Source of the DNA: Lepas anatifera
Taxonomy: Eukaryota; Arthropoda; Thecostraca; Lepadidae
Reading direction: 5' to 3'
NCBI GenBank assembly: GCA_034440635.1
Contig: JAOTON010002065.1
Span: 558,001-622,000, forward strand
DNA length: 64,000 nt
Part shown: positions 10,879 through 23,068 of the stretch, piece by piece
How positions within the stretch are numbered: the stretch's first letter is position 1
Layout: every line of letters starts with the position of its first letter
Program-made: the position numbers and the translations under genes
The notes under the pieces: model-generated
Databases searched by the model: none
Seen by the model: only the letters and a program-made list of their open reading frames with translations
What the model was told of the DNA's origin: nothing

Positions 10879-13800
10879 GAGATACCTACGAAACAAATAT
10901 CATACCCATGGACGGACTTGTGCACTGTACTTGCTCTTCAACGAGAGACAATCTTGATCTAAGCTAGCTCGGATGTTTTTTGGCCCGTGTTGGGCCCGTG
11001 TCTGGGTTCGTGGGTCTCGTAATTAGCTTCCCTCCACCCGCGATATCATCTCACAGCCCAAGTCGGACAAAAAGAGTACTGCTATTCCCGTCTGCTGGTG
11101 ATACGATCAGCAGGCTGTGCGTTAGCAGGGGTCGGCGCGGGGTTACCTTTCACGCCGCGGAATCCAGGCGCTGGCTGTCGCGCTGATGTGTGGTTCGGGG
11201 TCTCGCCGGAGCAGTTGCTGGACAGTCGTCACTGTTGACTGTGCGGGACGAGGTCAGCAAGGCCTGACAACGCCGTGCATGCTAGTTTAATCTGCTTAAA
11301 CCAAAGATACGACGGTCAACAAGCAGCCCCTTTTCAAAATCTTACTGCACAGGAACCACTTCAGTATGGAAGGTCTGTATGGAGGTCGAAAGTGAGGGGG
11401 ACGTTTCCGCCAAAATCTGGGACTCGTCCTAGATTTCTGCATTTTTCCCCATTACCGCGTGGACCTTCCCGCGTGTTCCAATTCCAAATGTCCAGCTGTG
11501 AACTGAGATAACATGCCGTGATCCCATCTCATGCATACCTCTCGTGTCGAGTTGTACTTGAAAGATGGATTCTAGTGGTGGCAAGCTGGTTATGATTGCT
11601 GTGAGTGATTCTGCTCATAAATTTCGCAGTGCGGAGCCGAAGAGCATGATTATAAGTAGATATTTAATGACCTTCCTCCTCGAATCCTGGGTACAAAATT
11701 GAAAAAAATACACTGGGGCTATATATTCGCGCACAACACCTCATCAGAATTATCATGATACAATGTACAATATATAAGCACAAAGATTATTGGTCTTAGT
11801 GTGCGCAGTTCGATTTGAGGTGTCAGCTCACACTATTTATGACCAAGCATTTATGGATTAGGCTGGTATTGGCAGGTATTTTGCATCGACAGCGCCTTCA
11901 AAGACATTTCAACTTCGTCTCCCCACGTTATCACCAGTCCGGGGTCGGCCTCCCTGCCCTAATAAAATCCCTTGATGGGTGCCCTGAGGTCAAACTTAAA
12001 CAAATTTCAATTTCTAAAAATTATCAAAAGTACTGTACTGTACTGTTTCTAGTGTTGGTTTGGAAAAATTGATGTAATTCGGAAACCACTATGGTCCCTA
12101 GTTCTGGTTCACTTGAGATGATCACAGCGATTTCCAAATTCAGGTTGCTAGATATTACTTAGGAATAACGTTATTTTGTGAGAAAAAGAACACCTGAAAT
12201 TGGGCTTCCCAGTGAAGTAAATATACTTGCATAATTTGAATGTAGTACGAGTGTGCATAGACGAGGTGGGCTGCTTAGAAGTTTGACCTGGTTTTTACAT
12301 CCCAAAACGAGACGTTGATTTCTCTTCATCGCCTATTATTCAAAATTCCAAGGAAATTATGGCGTTGACCATGCAGCTTCGATGTCAGCGCTGAGAGCAT
12401 TGTGTTTTATTTCATTGCTTCTTAATGCATATTTTATTATCTCTGCACATGCCTAGACGCTTTGTCCATCATAACACAAGTACGTAAAACATGAAAACGT
12501 GAGTAGTTATTTAAAGGATCATTCTAACACTCACCATCAATACTCGCATACATGAATCATTCCCCTGCCAAGTATTACAAACATTACCAAAATTATATTT
12601 TCCATCGCGGGACTTTCCAATGACATTCTTTCTTACAGAAAACTGATCACGCAGTGGCGTTGGCATGATGTGGCCTTCGTACTGAGTGGTGAAGGCCACT
12701 GCTTTTTCCTTTATGCAAAGGCAAATTTACACAGCATTCGTACTTCACGCTACCTATTCAAGCAAATACGGTTATTTTTACGCCTGAACACTCAAGCGAT
12801 CGCATGGACTCAGCTTCGAGTATGCTTTAGCAACTTTCAGACCCGTGCGGAGAAGCGAGGTGCACATTTGTTGCAATGTCAACCACAACCATGTTAGTTC
12901 GTTGAAGGCATTTGCACTATTCGCACAACAACATACCCTCAGGTAAATACCAAAATGCTTAGGAGTTTGCATTTCAGCGTTTTACAAGGTACGAATAACA
13001 CACGGTGAAGGTCAAACATGTTCTGGACATTCGTCACTTCACACTAGTAACTTAAAATATCTTCGCTTCATCATTATTCTAAGCTCTATGCCTTTGTTCA
13101 TTCAAGCTCTCGTTCTTTTTCAAGACACATCACATCAACACGATTATTCATCACTAATGAACATACCCATCATCCACTTGAGCCAGCGAACTGAACATCT
13201 ATTCTCATATTGTCTGCAAGATCTTCTCTTCTGTGCCTCGCCGCCGAGGATACTATTCTGATCGTATGCAGGAATCTCTCGACCTCGCTGCAACCTGCAA
13301 CGGAGGGTACAATAAAGACAATACACCACTTTATCGCAACTGTTAAAAATGTATTATTTATGGATAAAATAGGCCTGCAAGCCAGCTGTGAGGATCACAT
13401 TCGGTTTCCATTTCCAATTTCTCAAAATAACAATATTGTTGCCTTTTTTACTAACCCTGGGTTGACTTAAGCGTCACGTGTGATTACGAAACTCGGCTCA
13501 GCTGACTAATTGCGGCACGTAACGTTGCAAAAGTCGTACTGCTCTCAAAATCTGGACATAACACCATTTACTTTGAACTTAAACGTTTGAGGAAATTTGG
13601 TACAGAGAGCTTTGGGTGAAATTAAGAATTTCAACAGTAATCTCTCATACGCTCTACAAAACTGTTATCTCAGTTCAATTCCCATGATAAAAGTAGGACA
13701 CTCCCTTGAATCAAATATTTCTTTCCTGCTTCCAACGGAATAAAGTCGACTCCACAGACATCAAAAGTAAGGCAGGATCTGTGCGTGAACTAGAATGTTA

Positions 13801-14021
13801 GTCTACAACTGTCTGTGATAAATTTTGCGGCGTCCTCACCGTAACGGCCGAAGACGCCCTCGGGGCAAAGGCTAGTAAAACGGTGTAGCAGCTATAGAAT
13901 AACGGTGTTCTGGGACATGTTTGTGAAGCTGTAGAGCGTAATCGTTCCGTCTCTTGATTGGCGGGACCGGTTTTGGTGCGCCCCAGGTTTCCGGGTCTGG
14001 CTCGTGTCCACAAGAACATAC
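10879..14021. other. 3.1 kb without a supported gene
   Basis: AT-richer sequence with many short chance frames (10980-11186, 11815-12072, 12670-12897, 13210-13470), none with a recognisable motif or repeat partner. On the - strand this could be intron or 3' UTR of the candidate peptide gene at 14.0-15.2 kb. Confidence 0.45.
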
Positions 14022-14143
14022 CTTTTCGACCTGTGTCGCTGTCCGGTCCCGATGTCAGCTGAGCCAGTGTTGAAGAGATGCAGTCCCGTGGCGCGCTCCA
14101 GCGGGCAGAGGACCAGCGGCAGACACTGCCTGAACCCTCCGGA
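14022..14143 (-). CDS. candidate exon of a secreted-peptide precursor (downstream exon)
   Basis: On the - strand, an acceptor-like tgtacggcag precedes 14143, and the exon ends at cgaaaag|gtatgt (donor at 14021), a strong donor. The GC-rich exon enters in phase 0 and leaves in phase 2. It reads SGGFRQC, LPLVLCPLERATG and ends GQRHRSK, with an Arg completing across the junction if the next exon starts with a suitable base. This has two cysteines five residues apart and a polybasic site of furin type. It pairs in phase with the exon at 15057-15242. I do not recognise the family. A longer open frame in another phase overlaps it, so the frame is uncertain. Confidence 0.35.
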
Positions 14144-15056
14144 CTGCCGTACAAGGAGCGAGGACAGTGGTTACCTGGCAGCTACCGCGGCAGGCACAAA
14201 GTGGACACTGTAGGGTATTTTAAAGTTACTATCCCGCAAAACATTTTATTTTTTACCTCGGACTATCAAACCCTGGTTAAGCTAACACAAATATCTATAA
14301 GTGGGGTTACAGGTAGACAAAGGGACTCTGATTCGATTGCGGTCCAGGTTCATATTACTTGTCTAACTAGTCATTCATTTTAGGGCCAATCTGAAATCAC
14401 TTGTATCCCTGGCCTGATGTGATTTGAGCTTTCAAGTCATCGTGCTATGGTTTTACATGGTACGCTTGCGTTTGTCAGAGTGCGAGTCATTTGTCTTTGA
14501 ATGTGTGAAAACCCCCTCGCTGCCGTGAACCACAATCGAATACATCTGAGTCTTGAGTATTGAGTCTTGAGTCTGAGTCTTCATTGCTAGCAACTTGGTG
14601 ATGGAAGCCTTACTCTGACTCAACTGAGATTGAAGCAGGAGGGGAGTGCTCGATACCTGGAAGCTTTCTGTGGTTTATCTAGCATTAACTGGTGCAATTT
14701 AGAATTAAGTCCAAAGTTTTACAGAGAGAGTCAAAATCGGTTAAAAACATCTATTTGACTGTGAAATTTTATATGTATTCTCGTTTTAACTGTTGGTGAA
14801 ATTCTATAGCTCAGTGTTCAGCAATGCTATGTGAGAGCTGCAGCATTCAGGTTGGGGCCGGAACTGTACTGGTATAAACATGAGCAATACACGACACCCT
14901 CGAAACGTTATATGAACGGAAAATCGTAATCATGTTATTATCGTATCTGCCAGAACCGATAGGTGATAGACATGGACATGAAATAACCTTTTGCCCCCGA
15001 GATAGACGCAACAGGCAACGCACTCATTCCAGTATTGGTGTTGCCGCAATTCCTAC

Positions 15057-15242
15057 CGGATGCTGGGATCGAGAAACGGCAGCCGAGCCCTGACGCCTGG
15101 CCAGAGCGGCCAGTCCCATTGGTCCCGGGTCTTCATAGTCGTCGTAGTCGTTTATTCTGTCCTGGATGTTGATTGGTAGAAACCCTGCATTCGCCAGCAA
15201 CAGCAGCAGGGAGAAAACGACGAAGGCAACGGTGGCTGGCGC
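15057..15242 (-). CDS. candidate signal-peptide exon of a secreted-peptide precursor
   Basis: On the - strand, a strong acceptor (tatctatctccccacag) precedes 15242. The open frame reads APATVAFVVFSLLLLLANAG, a hydrophobic run ending in a plausible signal-peptidase site. It continues FLPINIQDRINDYDDYEDPG, MGLAALARRQG with a dibasic RR, and SRSQHP before a possible donor (ccg|gtagga). Without splicing it runs to TGA at 15024-15026. The frame is blocked by a stop upstream and lacks a Met, so the start codon must lie in an earlier exon. Hydrophobic leader, acidic spacer and dibasic site are the layout of a prohormone, but I cannot name the family. Confidence 0.45.
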
Positions 15243-15245
15243 CTG

Positions 15246-17037
15246 TGGGGAGATAGATATGGTGGGACTTCGTTACGTCATCACAGCACGATTCTCTGAA
15301 GCCAAGTGAATCCGGTACCTTAAAGAGATGGTGCAAATCGTGCCTTAGTCTATCTGGTTAATCATTGAATCATTGACATGTCATTTTCATTTCTTAGAGA
15401 GCGCACAGGTGCCTGAAAAACATCAGATCCCAAACCGCCATCTGATGTCTTGACAAGTAGAGAGGTCGAAGTAAAGATGAATGTGAAAACAAAGGCAGTA
15501 GAATACTGAAAACTAAATGTATAGTGCTGCCTTTTCTAAATCATCGGAATGTTGCAAGAAAAAAGTTCACATAGTCTAAATGGGGGAGGGGGCTACCATT
15601 AGACGTGATTTTGCTTAGATTCTCATCCCCCAGTTTAACGTGCCCCGTACGTGTGGGCTAGGATAGCTTATTGGGTCATTTGACACAGACGTGCAAACTG
15701 AAAGGCCGGGGGTAGCTGCCTCTAGAACTACCCATGGGGGCCTCACTGCACTCCTAAAATCTGACATCCAGTCGGCTGTTTTCTTTAAAAAATGTGCATT
15801 TTGCACATTTTTGTCATGTTTCCTCCCCGACAGTCTTTCTGTGAATTAGATTATTGCAAATTCACGCTTCTAAGGCATTTATCAGTCTGCAGCGTACGTT
15901 TCTTGCATCACTTATAATTCCAGTCTTGAAAACGGTTTCCTCCCCGCTCCCCTCCAACTTGGAAGACTGGCTTGATCCAAATTGACTCCTTCAGCCTGAA
16001 CATGGTTCCAATGCCCTTGCCGTTTGACCATTCATCGTGATTTTTCATTAAATAAACCTCTTGCGCTTCGGTTCGGATAGATGGTTCGTCATTATTTGGC
16101 AGTGAAGTTGGAACGAAATCTAGGTTGGGGATGGCCACCTCCCTAACCACCACCTACGGGGTCATACAATTAGCGGATGCAAGGGGTGCCAATAAAAATA
16201 TTGGTGCCCCTTGAGAGGGTGGCCAATATTTTACAAGTAAAAATGTTGCGACTTAGGAGCCTTTCACTAAAATCCAGACTATTTAGTAAGGAAACAGTCA
16301 TTAATATCATGTTTCCGCTAGTGAGGAATACTCTTCAGTACAAAACAACATCATAGAATCTGGTTCGCAATGGCAGCATGGTATGCTTAAGATATGATCT
16401 TATTATACGAAGGAATATAATGGCTTCATGGGATTTTAGCTGAACAGTCGCGTAGATAATAAAGTTGGGCACGGAAAGTAAAGAGAGGCTACGGTTAGGG
16501 CAAATTTCAGACCAAAGACAAACATTCCTACCATTTGCAAAATTGTTGAAAGATTGGTGCTTCTCCAGCTAAGTCAATACCGACTAGGAGCACTTTCGGG
16601 CTGACGACCAGCATAGCTTTAGATCTGGGTGCCGTACAACCATTGCTCTTTCAGATATCACCGATGAAATTTTAAAATGGATGGACCGCTAAGAAGTGAC
16701 TTTACTTACCCGCATTGACTTGATTCGTTTCTTTAATGTCATTGACCATGGATCGCTTCTGACTAAATAAGAGTTTTTTTTTCAAATTCATCCGGGTTTC
16801 TCTCGGAGTTATATTAACGGACATGTCAGCGAGTCCAAATTGGGGATAAAGTCTTTAAGCCCCTGCCTATCAGTATGGATACTTTTACGGCAGATGTTCG
16901 GGTCCAGTGCTCACAAATATCGTGGGTAATGATTTCACACGTCACATCCTATCACATTGTAATGGCTTTCGAGTTATTTGTATCAGGCACGCAGACGATA
17001 TACAGCTGGGAATCGCTGGCCCATGTGGTTGTATACC
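15246..17037. other. 1.8 kb without a supported gene
   Basis: Would be upstream intron or promoter of the candidate - strand peptide gene. The short open frames at 15615-15806 (-) and 15908-16153 (-) have no recognisable features, and I did not find the missing start exon. Confidence 0.4.
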
Positions 17038-18041
17038 TTAACCCTCGCCCCACCCCGGTGGCCATCGATGGCCCCCCTAAGGTTTTTCAGGATAGCAGAA
17101 AAACGACGAACCACAGGACCGCGGTGAGGGGCTCTATCTCTGACTACATCATTTTCACAACATCCCTGAAATTTTTTATTCCGGGTCACCCAAGGTCAGG
17201 TCACCAGGCCAGGTCAACCAAGGTCACCTCACTTCAACTTTTGAGCTCTATAAGAGCTACGTTTCTCAATCGATCGATTTTAAACTACCTACAGTTCATG
17301 GCCCCGCCAGGGTCTACAAGGTGTATATCCGGGATTTTTCGATTTTATGACCTAATGTCAGGTCACGAGGTGACCTCTCTCATTGAAAAAGCATGGAAAA
17401 ACTTGTCTTATCATCTAAAAGCCACAAAAACGATTGAAAATGCTCGGTTTGCTCAGAAAAGCGTTTTTAGGCACACTTCTACGGATCCCAGGGGTCATAT
17501 TTTCCCTTTGATCTCTCCAAGGTTATCCAAGGTCACCAGGGGTCAAAAACAGTATTTTGGCAATAACTTTTGACCTAATTAAGCTAGAGCATTGAATCAA
17601 ACACCATCGTGTATGTCTCATCACTAGCTTTTATTTGATATACGGCAAGGTCACTTTCTGACCTTTAATGACCTCAGGTCATATGAGGTCACGAGTTGAC
17701 CTCTGGAGGTCAAACCACTGGCGGGAGGTCATTACGTTTCACATAGCGGATAAATATCTGGCATTTTTCTATCCAATGTAGTTTACCAGATCTCAATAGC
17801 TCTAATGGCATAAGAGTTATGCCCAGTGTTCTTAAGCATTGCATATTTGAGTGAAAATAGCCTATCGTGGCCTGACTTGACTTCTGGAGGTCATGCTATT
17901 GACCTGAGCGCTTAAACATGCGAAGAAATTTATTACTGAATTCACGGGAGCTTTCTAATGCACTTTGCAGATTTGCGCTAAACCCCATATTTTCGGAGTT
18001 AGAGGGGGGCATCGATGGCCCCCCGGTGGGGCACGGGTTAA
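17038..18041 (+). mobile_element. TTAA-B element, copy 1
   Basis: A 1.0-kb element bounded by TTAA at 17038-17041 and 18038-18041. The left end reads CCCTCGCCCCACCCCGGTGG then CCATCGATGG; the right end has the inverted counterpart, CCATCGATGG-type core then GGTGGGGCACGGG before TTAA. Inverted-orientation copies lie at 36794-37818 and 42348-43350. I count about 19 AGGTCA/TGACCT hexamers. The long + frame at 16875-17573 crosses into the element from unique DNA and is not a gene. Confidence 0.85.
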
Positions 18042-18199
18042 ATGAAAAATTGTTTGGTAGAAATTCTGGAAGTGATAATTACATAGAATCAACAAAAGAT
18101 GATGCTGGTCAATTCCAGCAAGACGGAAATTCTCCTGTGTGGCGACCAAAGGCAGCTAAAACACATATCCTAGCCTGTACAAATTCAGTTTATGAATGA

Positions 18200-18640
18200 G
18201 CAAATTGTAAGCAAAACTGTAGTTAAAAATCTAGGGGTATGTATGGATCGAATCTTTCTAAATCTCGTCAAGCCAAATGTATATCGGATCGCTGTTTTGG
18301 TATACTCGTTGCTTTGTAATATGCCAGACATGTTCTGCCCACAGAAGTACTCCCTCCTATCATTGGCTCGCTAGTGTATTCACATGTTAGGTACTGCGCT
18401 TAGATATATGGAAGCACAAATTCGGAATCAAAGAACAGGATGCAGAAAATATTTAGCTTTGCTGCCAGAGGAACATCAGGTCGAAGGAAGCACAACCATA
18501 TCTCGGATTTCATCCAAGAGCTGGGATGGCTTAATGCCCAGCATTTTATGGAATATTTTGACATTTGTACGATGTATAAGTTGAGAACGATAGGCTGGCC
18601 TTCATCACTTGCATCGAATGTTTCAACTGTGATGTTTTGA
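18200..18640 (+). pseudogene. non-LTR retrotransposon reverse-transcriptase fragment
   Basis: Broken + strand frames read VKNLGVCMDR, then IAVLVYSLL and a second frame reading QKIFSFAARGTSGRRKHNH, ISDFIQELGWLNAQHF and DICTMYKL. This is the C-terminal thumb region of LINE reverse transcriptases, in which an 'NFAAR..SGRRK.DHI' segment is followed by 'LGWL'. At least two frame changes and stops make it non-functional. The fragment at 29280-30080 belongs to a related element (shared 'VKN' and 'MxRHLTF'-like block). Confidence 0.7.
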
Positions 18641-19169
18641 ATTGGGAGACTAGAGAATCAGAGCACTTGACACTCTCCAGGTCGAGAACAAATCAAATCA
18701 TTGAAAATATATCTGTATTTATCGTGTCACATTGTTTTACAACAATGTTTGTGTACTTCTAGGAAATCCTCAGGCAACAAGCTATTGTTTCTTCAAAAGA
18801 ATATCATGTGCTGTGCGGGGTGATCGTATGAATTACGTGCTCATAGTTACATAATATCATGTTTTCCATTTCTGTTTTGACTTAGCAATAAGCATATCAT
18901 GTTCAGAACATGTAGTTATCATGTTCAGCTCATGACGATGTGGCGGAGCACTGACATTTGACTATGTTTTGACAAAGGCCCAAGAATAACGCCCCCTCCC
19001 CCGGCGTTATATAGGGGCCCCCGCGCCGGGGGGCAGATATGGGTGGACCGTTAATGGGCTTCATTTGTGTGTGTGCCGCGTGTGCTGTATGTTTGAAACA
19101 TACTATATGGATATAATAACCCATTATGTGCGGAAAGATCTTCTGATGCAAATGCATACATACATGCAT
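18641..19169. other. spacer, no gene seen
   Basis: AT-rich. A short GC block at 18990-19035 (ggcgttatataggggccccc) may be the edge of an unidentified repeat. No open frame is supported. Confidence 0.5.
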
Positions 19170-19349
19170 AATAATAAGGGATGGGGTTTAACGACGCACC
19201 AACTGCCAGGGTAATACTGCGTCGCCGACTCTCAACCTGTTAGGAGGGATTTGAAGGATCAGATCGACTTCATCAGAGACTCCGCCGGGACTTGAAGCCA
19301 GGACCAGTGGCTTAGGAGATGTTATGCCATCCACTAAGCAACAGGATGA
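19170..19349 (-). mobile_element. tRNA-derived SINE, copy 1
   Basis: Matches the better-preserved copy at 50386-50574 along its whole length: taataa tail, tttaacgacgcaccaactgc, the 'atcagatcgactt' core, and the tRNA-related head. In - orientation the head holds a degraded A box (ttagtggat) and a weak B box (ggcttcaagtcc). It is more diverged than the 50.4-kb copy. Confidence 0.75.
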
Positions 19350-20480
19350 ACTAAGCTGAAATAAGCAATTGGCTGAAGTTTTGAAACCACTGATCAGAGA
19401 GTTGATAAAAGGCGCAAAATACCTATTGTAATGTATACATCCATACATATATTTTTATTTTATGTACATATTTTAAGTGACAAATACCCTCAATGGGCAT
19501 GAATGTTGGGTAACTAACCAGGTGATAGAATAAGAGGTCTGTGCATACCACGCTCCACTAAGAAAGCTGCCAAGGCTACTTAAAATATGTTTTGCAGCGG
19601 CCTTAAAATTGTTCTTAGTTTCACTAAAAACTTAAATGTAAGCATCTTGCACAGCAAACCATTGCAAGCCTGCGAAATTATCGGAAACAGGCTCCTATGC
19701 GCAGCATTCTCTCCCGAAAAAAACGTGGTGAGAGGAGAGTAAGGGACCGTGCGTTGTCTCTTGGAACGTTAAGACCGAATATTGCGCTACATACACGCCC
19801 GCGATTACATCCAATTGACGTTGCGGGCGTCAAACTGTTGAAGACGGCGTAAGTTCGTATGCTGTAAATAGAGCCTTGAGGGAAAACACGTTACAATGAG
19901 CTCAATGTAACTTGCAGTCCAAACCTAGGCAGGGCTTGTCAGGCCTTGAGTTCAGCTGGATTGAAAACGTGAGTTCAGTGAATATTCTTTTGCTCTACAG
20001 ACCTAGTATAAACACTTTTTCAAAAAATTTCCGGCGTTTGGGGGGCCAAAAGATAATTTGGCCCCCCTCCAGCGCTTTTGGGGGCCATGGCCGGAATGGC
20101 CCCCCTGCGTCCGCCACCAATGCGCAGACCTGGCATTAACCAATGACCACGCGTATAATAAGGTCAACCACAGCCAAAAATGTAAATACTGTACTGGAGA
20201 GGGGACACTGCAGACAAAATCACAAGCAATCGGCTTATAGGTGGATAGATGGGGAGGGAGGAAAGGGGCAGCCACCGGCCATCGAGTGTCAGTGCCTCCG
20301 CCTGCGCCCTAGCACTCCTTCCCTCACCCTGCACTTGCAGAATGCCATAGACCGAGCCGACTGCACGCATTAACCTGTTGCGCCACCGAGATCCCTAAAA
20401 GAGTACATAATGGTTTGGCGGTCTCAGCGCTTTTCCCATTTTTCCTTCTTAGCATTTGTCTTATAGATGCTTGAGAGGGG
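19350..20480. other. 1.1 kb without a supported gene
   Basis: Between the SINE and the TTAA-C element. A 60-bp block of G/C runs at 20040-20110 (ggggggcc ... ggccccc) ends in 'tgcgtccgccaccaatg', which resembles a hAT-type terminus, but I see no partner end. Confidence 0.4.
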
Positions 20481-21403
20481 TTAACACGCGCACTGGAGGG
20501 GGCCTCGGAGGCCCCCTCACCTGTTTTTCCAAGGTGGCCGGAGAACCGCTCGTAGCCGAAAAACAAAACATGGTCACATTTAACAGAATTTAATAGTGCG
20601 TCGATTGGTGAAGATTTTTTGAAAATCGGCCGAAAATTTTTTGACTTATAGGCTTTCAAGTCAGACCTGCATTTTGAGATCGCCGTAAACGCGCGGTCGG
20701 ACCAGATAGCTTGCATTGAAGACCGAGTGGTGACGTCATAACGTCATATAAGCGGGACTATATGTCAAGGTCACTTCACATGAAAGTCAAGGTCAAGGTC
20801 AAAGGTCACAGATCAAGGTCATATCTGCACTTTCAAGGTCACTGACCACTGTGCGTCCGGCCAAATGACGTTACCCCGTCTGACATATATTATGCTATGA
20901 CGTCATCGGTAGGGTACCCCAATACAAATGTCAAGGTCAAATGTCACGGTCAAAGGCCATTGGGAAAGGTCAATCCTCATTTCCCGCCAAACAGTGGCTA
21001 CAGTGTTAGTCAAAGTGTAAATAATAAGTAGTATACCATATGGTGACCTTAAAGGTCAATGACCTTGAATGACCTTGACCAAAAAGTTGTGGAGAAGCCT
21101 CTTTGAGACCTCTTCTCTATGAACCTTGTCCGCCTTTAGCTTATTCCCGCCATTTTCCTGCATAATCACAGCATTTACCAATCGATCCCAGCATGGCCAA
21201 TATTTGACCTTTACGACCTCGTTTGACCTTGAAGATATTGACCTAAGTCAATTAAAATTGGTCATCATGTAGATCACCATAGCCCCCACCCACCTGCCAA
21301 GTGGCGTTTTTCTAACCCTCTTAGTTTCCGAGATCTTAGGGGGGCCTACCAGGCCCCCTCCAGTGCGCGTTAGTGCCAAACCCTCCTCCAGTGCGGGTGT
21401 TAA
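20481..21403 (+). mobile_element. TTAA-C element, reference copy
   Basis: Bounded by TTAA at 20481-20484 and 21400-21403, with inverted ends CACGCGCACTGGAGGGGG and the complementary CCCTCCTCCAGTGCGGGTG. The left half is loaded with AGGTCA in one orientation (for example aaggtcaaggtcaaaggtca at 20789-20808), and the right half with TGACCT, so the whole element is a loose palindrome of half-sites (about 15 hexamers by my count). It has no coding capacity. Related copies lie at 23069-23847, 41830-43752, 39925-41250 and 298-520. Confidence 0.82.
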
Positions 21404-22131
21404 AGATGACCCCCAGGTTAATCTGACTCCAAAATATTACAGGCGATGGTGAGCTCGGAAAGGATAAGGAAAAGTGATTGAAAGTGCACGACTCCCAAAT
21501 AGAGAATTTGGGCGTCAACAGATGAGACAATTTTGGTGTTCAACAATGGCACCCAAATTGTGAACAGGGATAGGAAAAACAGCATTGTTGTTTTCGAATT
21601 TACGTTCGTTTCATCGGTCAATGACCAGGAGTCCTCAGACGTACAGTGAATACAGTTAACGAGCTTTTACACATAGACGTTCATGAAGCACAGGTTTTAT
21701 ACAAAACAATTTGAGTAGGCATTTTACAACTGTTCAAAATACGCAATTACTCAGTATAACCGGCGACGATACCTTTTCCTCGAATAAAGCCTGTAGTAGC
21801 CGAAAAAAACTATCGAGACTTCTCACTGGACTCTAAAATGTGACGATGCAAATACTTTTTATATCATGTCCCTCTACCGAGTTACCTCCCTCCCCACCCC
21901 CCCCCCAAAACCTACCATGAAAGCTTGAACATTTAAAAGTAAAATGTTTATGGGTAAAGCTGGTACTTCCCAAATAAGAAAAATCAAGAGCTGCCCTTTT
22001 CAAGCTGTAGTATATAAATATTTTCATATTCTCTGTAGATAAACTGCAGATTGACATTTTCATGTTAATTGTGAATGCAAAATATAGAAAATTCATAGTG
22101 ATTATATATTCGAGAAAAGTTATTTCTTAGA
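21404..22131. other. spacer, no gene seen
   Basis: AT-rich unique sequence with a C run at 21890-21907. No open frame or repeat partner was recognised. Confidence 0.5.
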
Positions 22132-22244
22132 ATCTTCATGAAGGCAATTCATGATCAGAGAAGTTATTGGCCATGGTGAGAGCTGATACCTCGATGTCTC
22201 ACACTATAATAACTTTTCTGATCATCAATTGTGTTCATGAAGAT
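22132..22244. other. 113-nt near-perfect hairpin
   Basis: The 5' arm starting atcttcatgaaggcaattc pairs with the 3' arm ending ttgtgttcatgaagat. About 37 paired positions have only four or five mismatches and no bulge, followed by a second short stem (gtgagag/ctcaca) and a small loop. It could be a miRNA-like precursor or the residue of a small inverted-repeat transposon. No known miRNA seed was recognised. Confidence 0.6.
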
Positions 22245-23068
22245 CCCAAGGACAAACATTGCCCGAATGTATATGTGATATCTGTGATTATTTTATGATG
22301 CATCCAATGTTCTATGGAAAAGATCAATTAACAGCTTAACTACTTAACTGTACGATAAGCAAAAGGGCGTAGGAACGGCATGAAAAGTCGGGGAAGGGGG
22401 GCAAGCTCAGAGGAGGCCCCACCCCAAGGGAGCCATAATTTTGAACAGTTTTAAAACCGCTCATATGGCAGGTGTCTACACCGGCCTATGCTAGGTATTT
22501 CCATGCATGGCTTATTACGTTCCTCCCCGTTGTTTCCTTTCATTGCATAGCTCCGTGGCGTTTTTTTCATCTCGTAGTGGGAGTCGGCCGGTCTCGTCAC
22601 ACCTGTCGATGTCTGAGGGACGGCTTTTGCTCGGCATTTGTTGCGAGTCGTATGTCCCAATTAATTCTCTGTGTTGGGAGAAGTCTGGGCTGGGGTTTGA
22701 TTGGGTCCGGTTTTCGGGGCCCATCTGGAAGCACCCGGGTAGAAGGTGCCGTGACCTTCTTCACGAGGCGCTCCTCGTCCAGGAACAGGCCATAATACAG
22801 AGCTGGAAATTTCCTAGACAAGCGACCGGGCCTGCTTGGGTTTCCTGTTTTATATCGTAGCTGCTGATATTTTTACATGCATTGCGAGGGCCCAACACAG
22901 AAATGTGGGAACGAGTGGTTCCCCTGACCTCCCCCCGTCCCTAAGCCTATGCCACTCCGGGGTCACCGAATCATCTTAGAGGTCCTCCAGTACCCAGACC
23001 ATGGCTCAGGAACCCACACCAGCCGGCTCGGGGGTCTAGAGCAAGCCATGGACCCCGAGACCAGCTTA

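Noticed and set aside
16875..17573. 232-codon + frame
   Set aside because: It starts in unique DNA and runs into the TTAA-B element; the other two copies do not preserve it.
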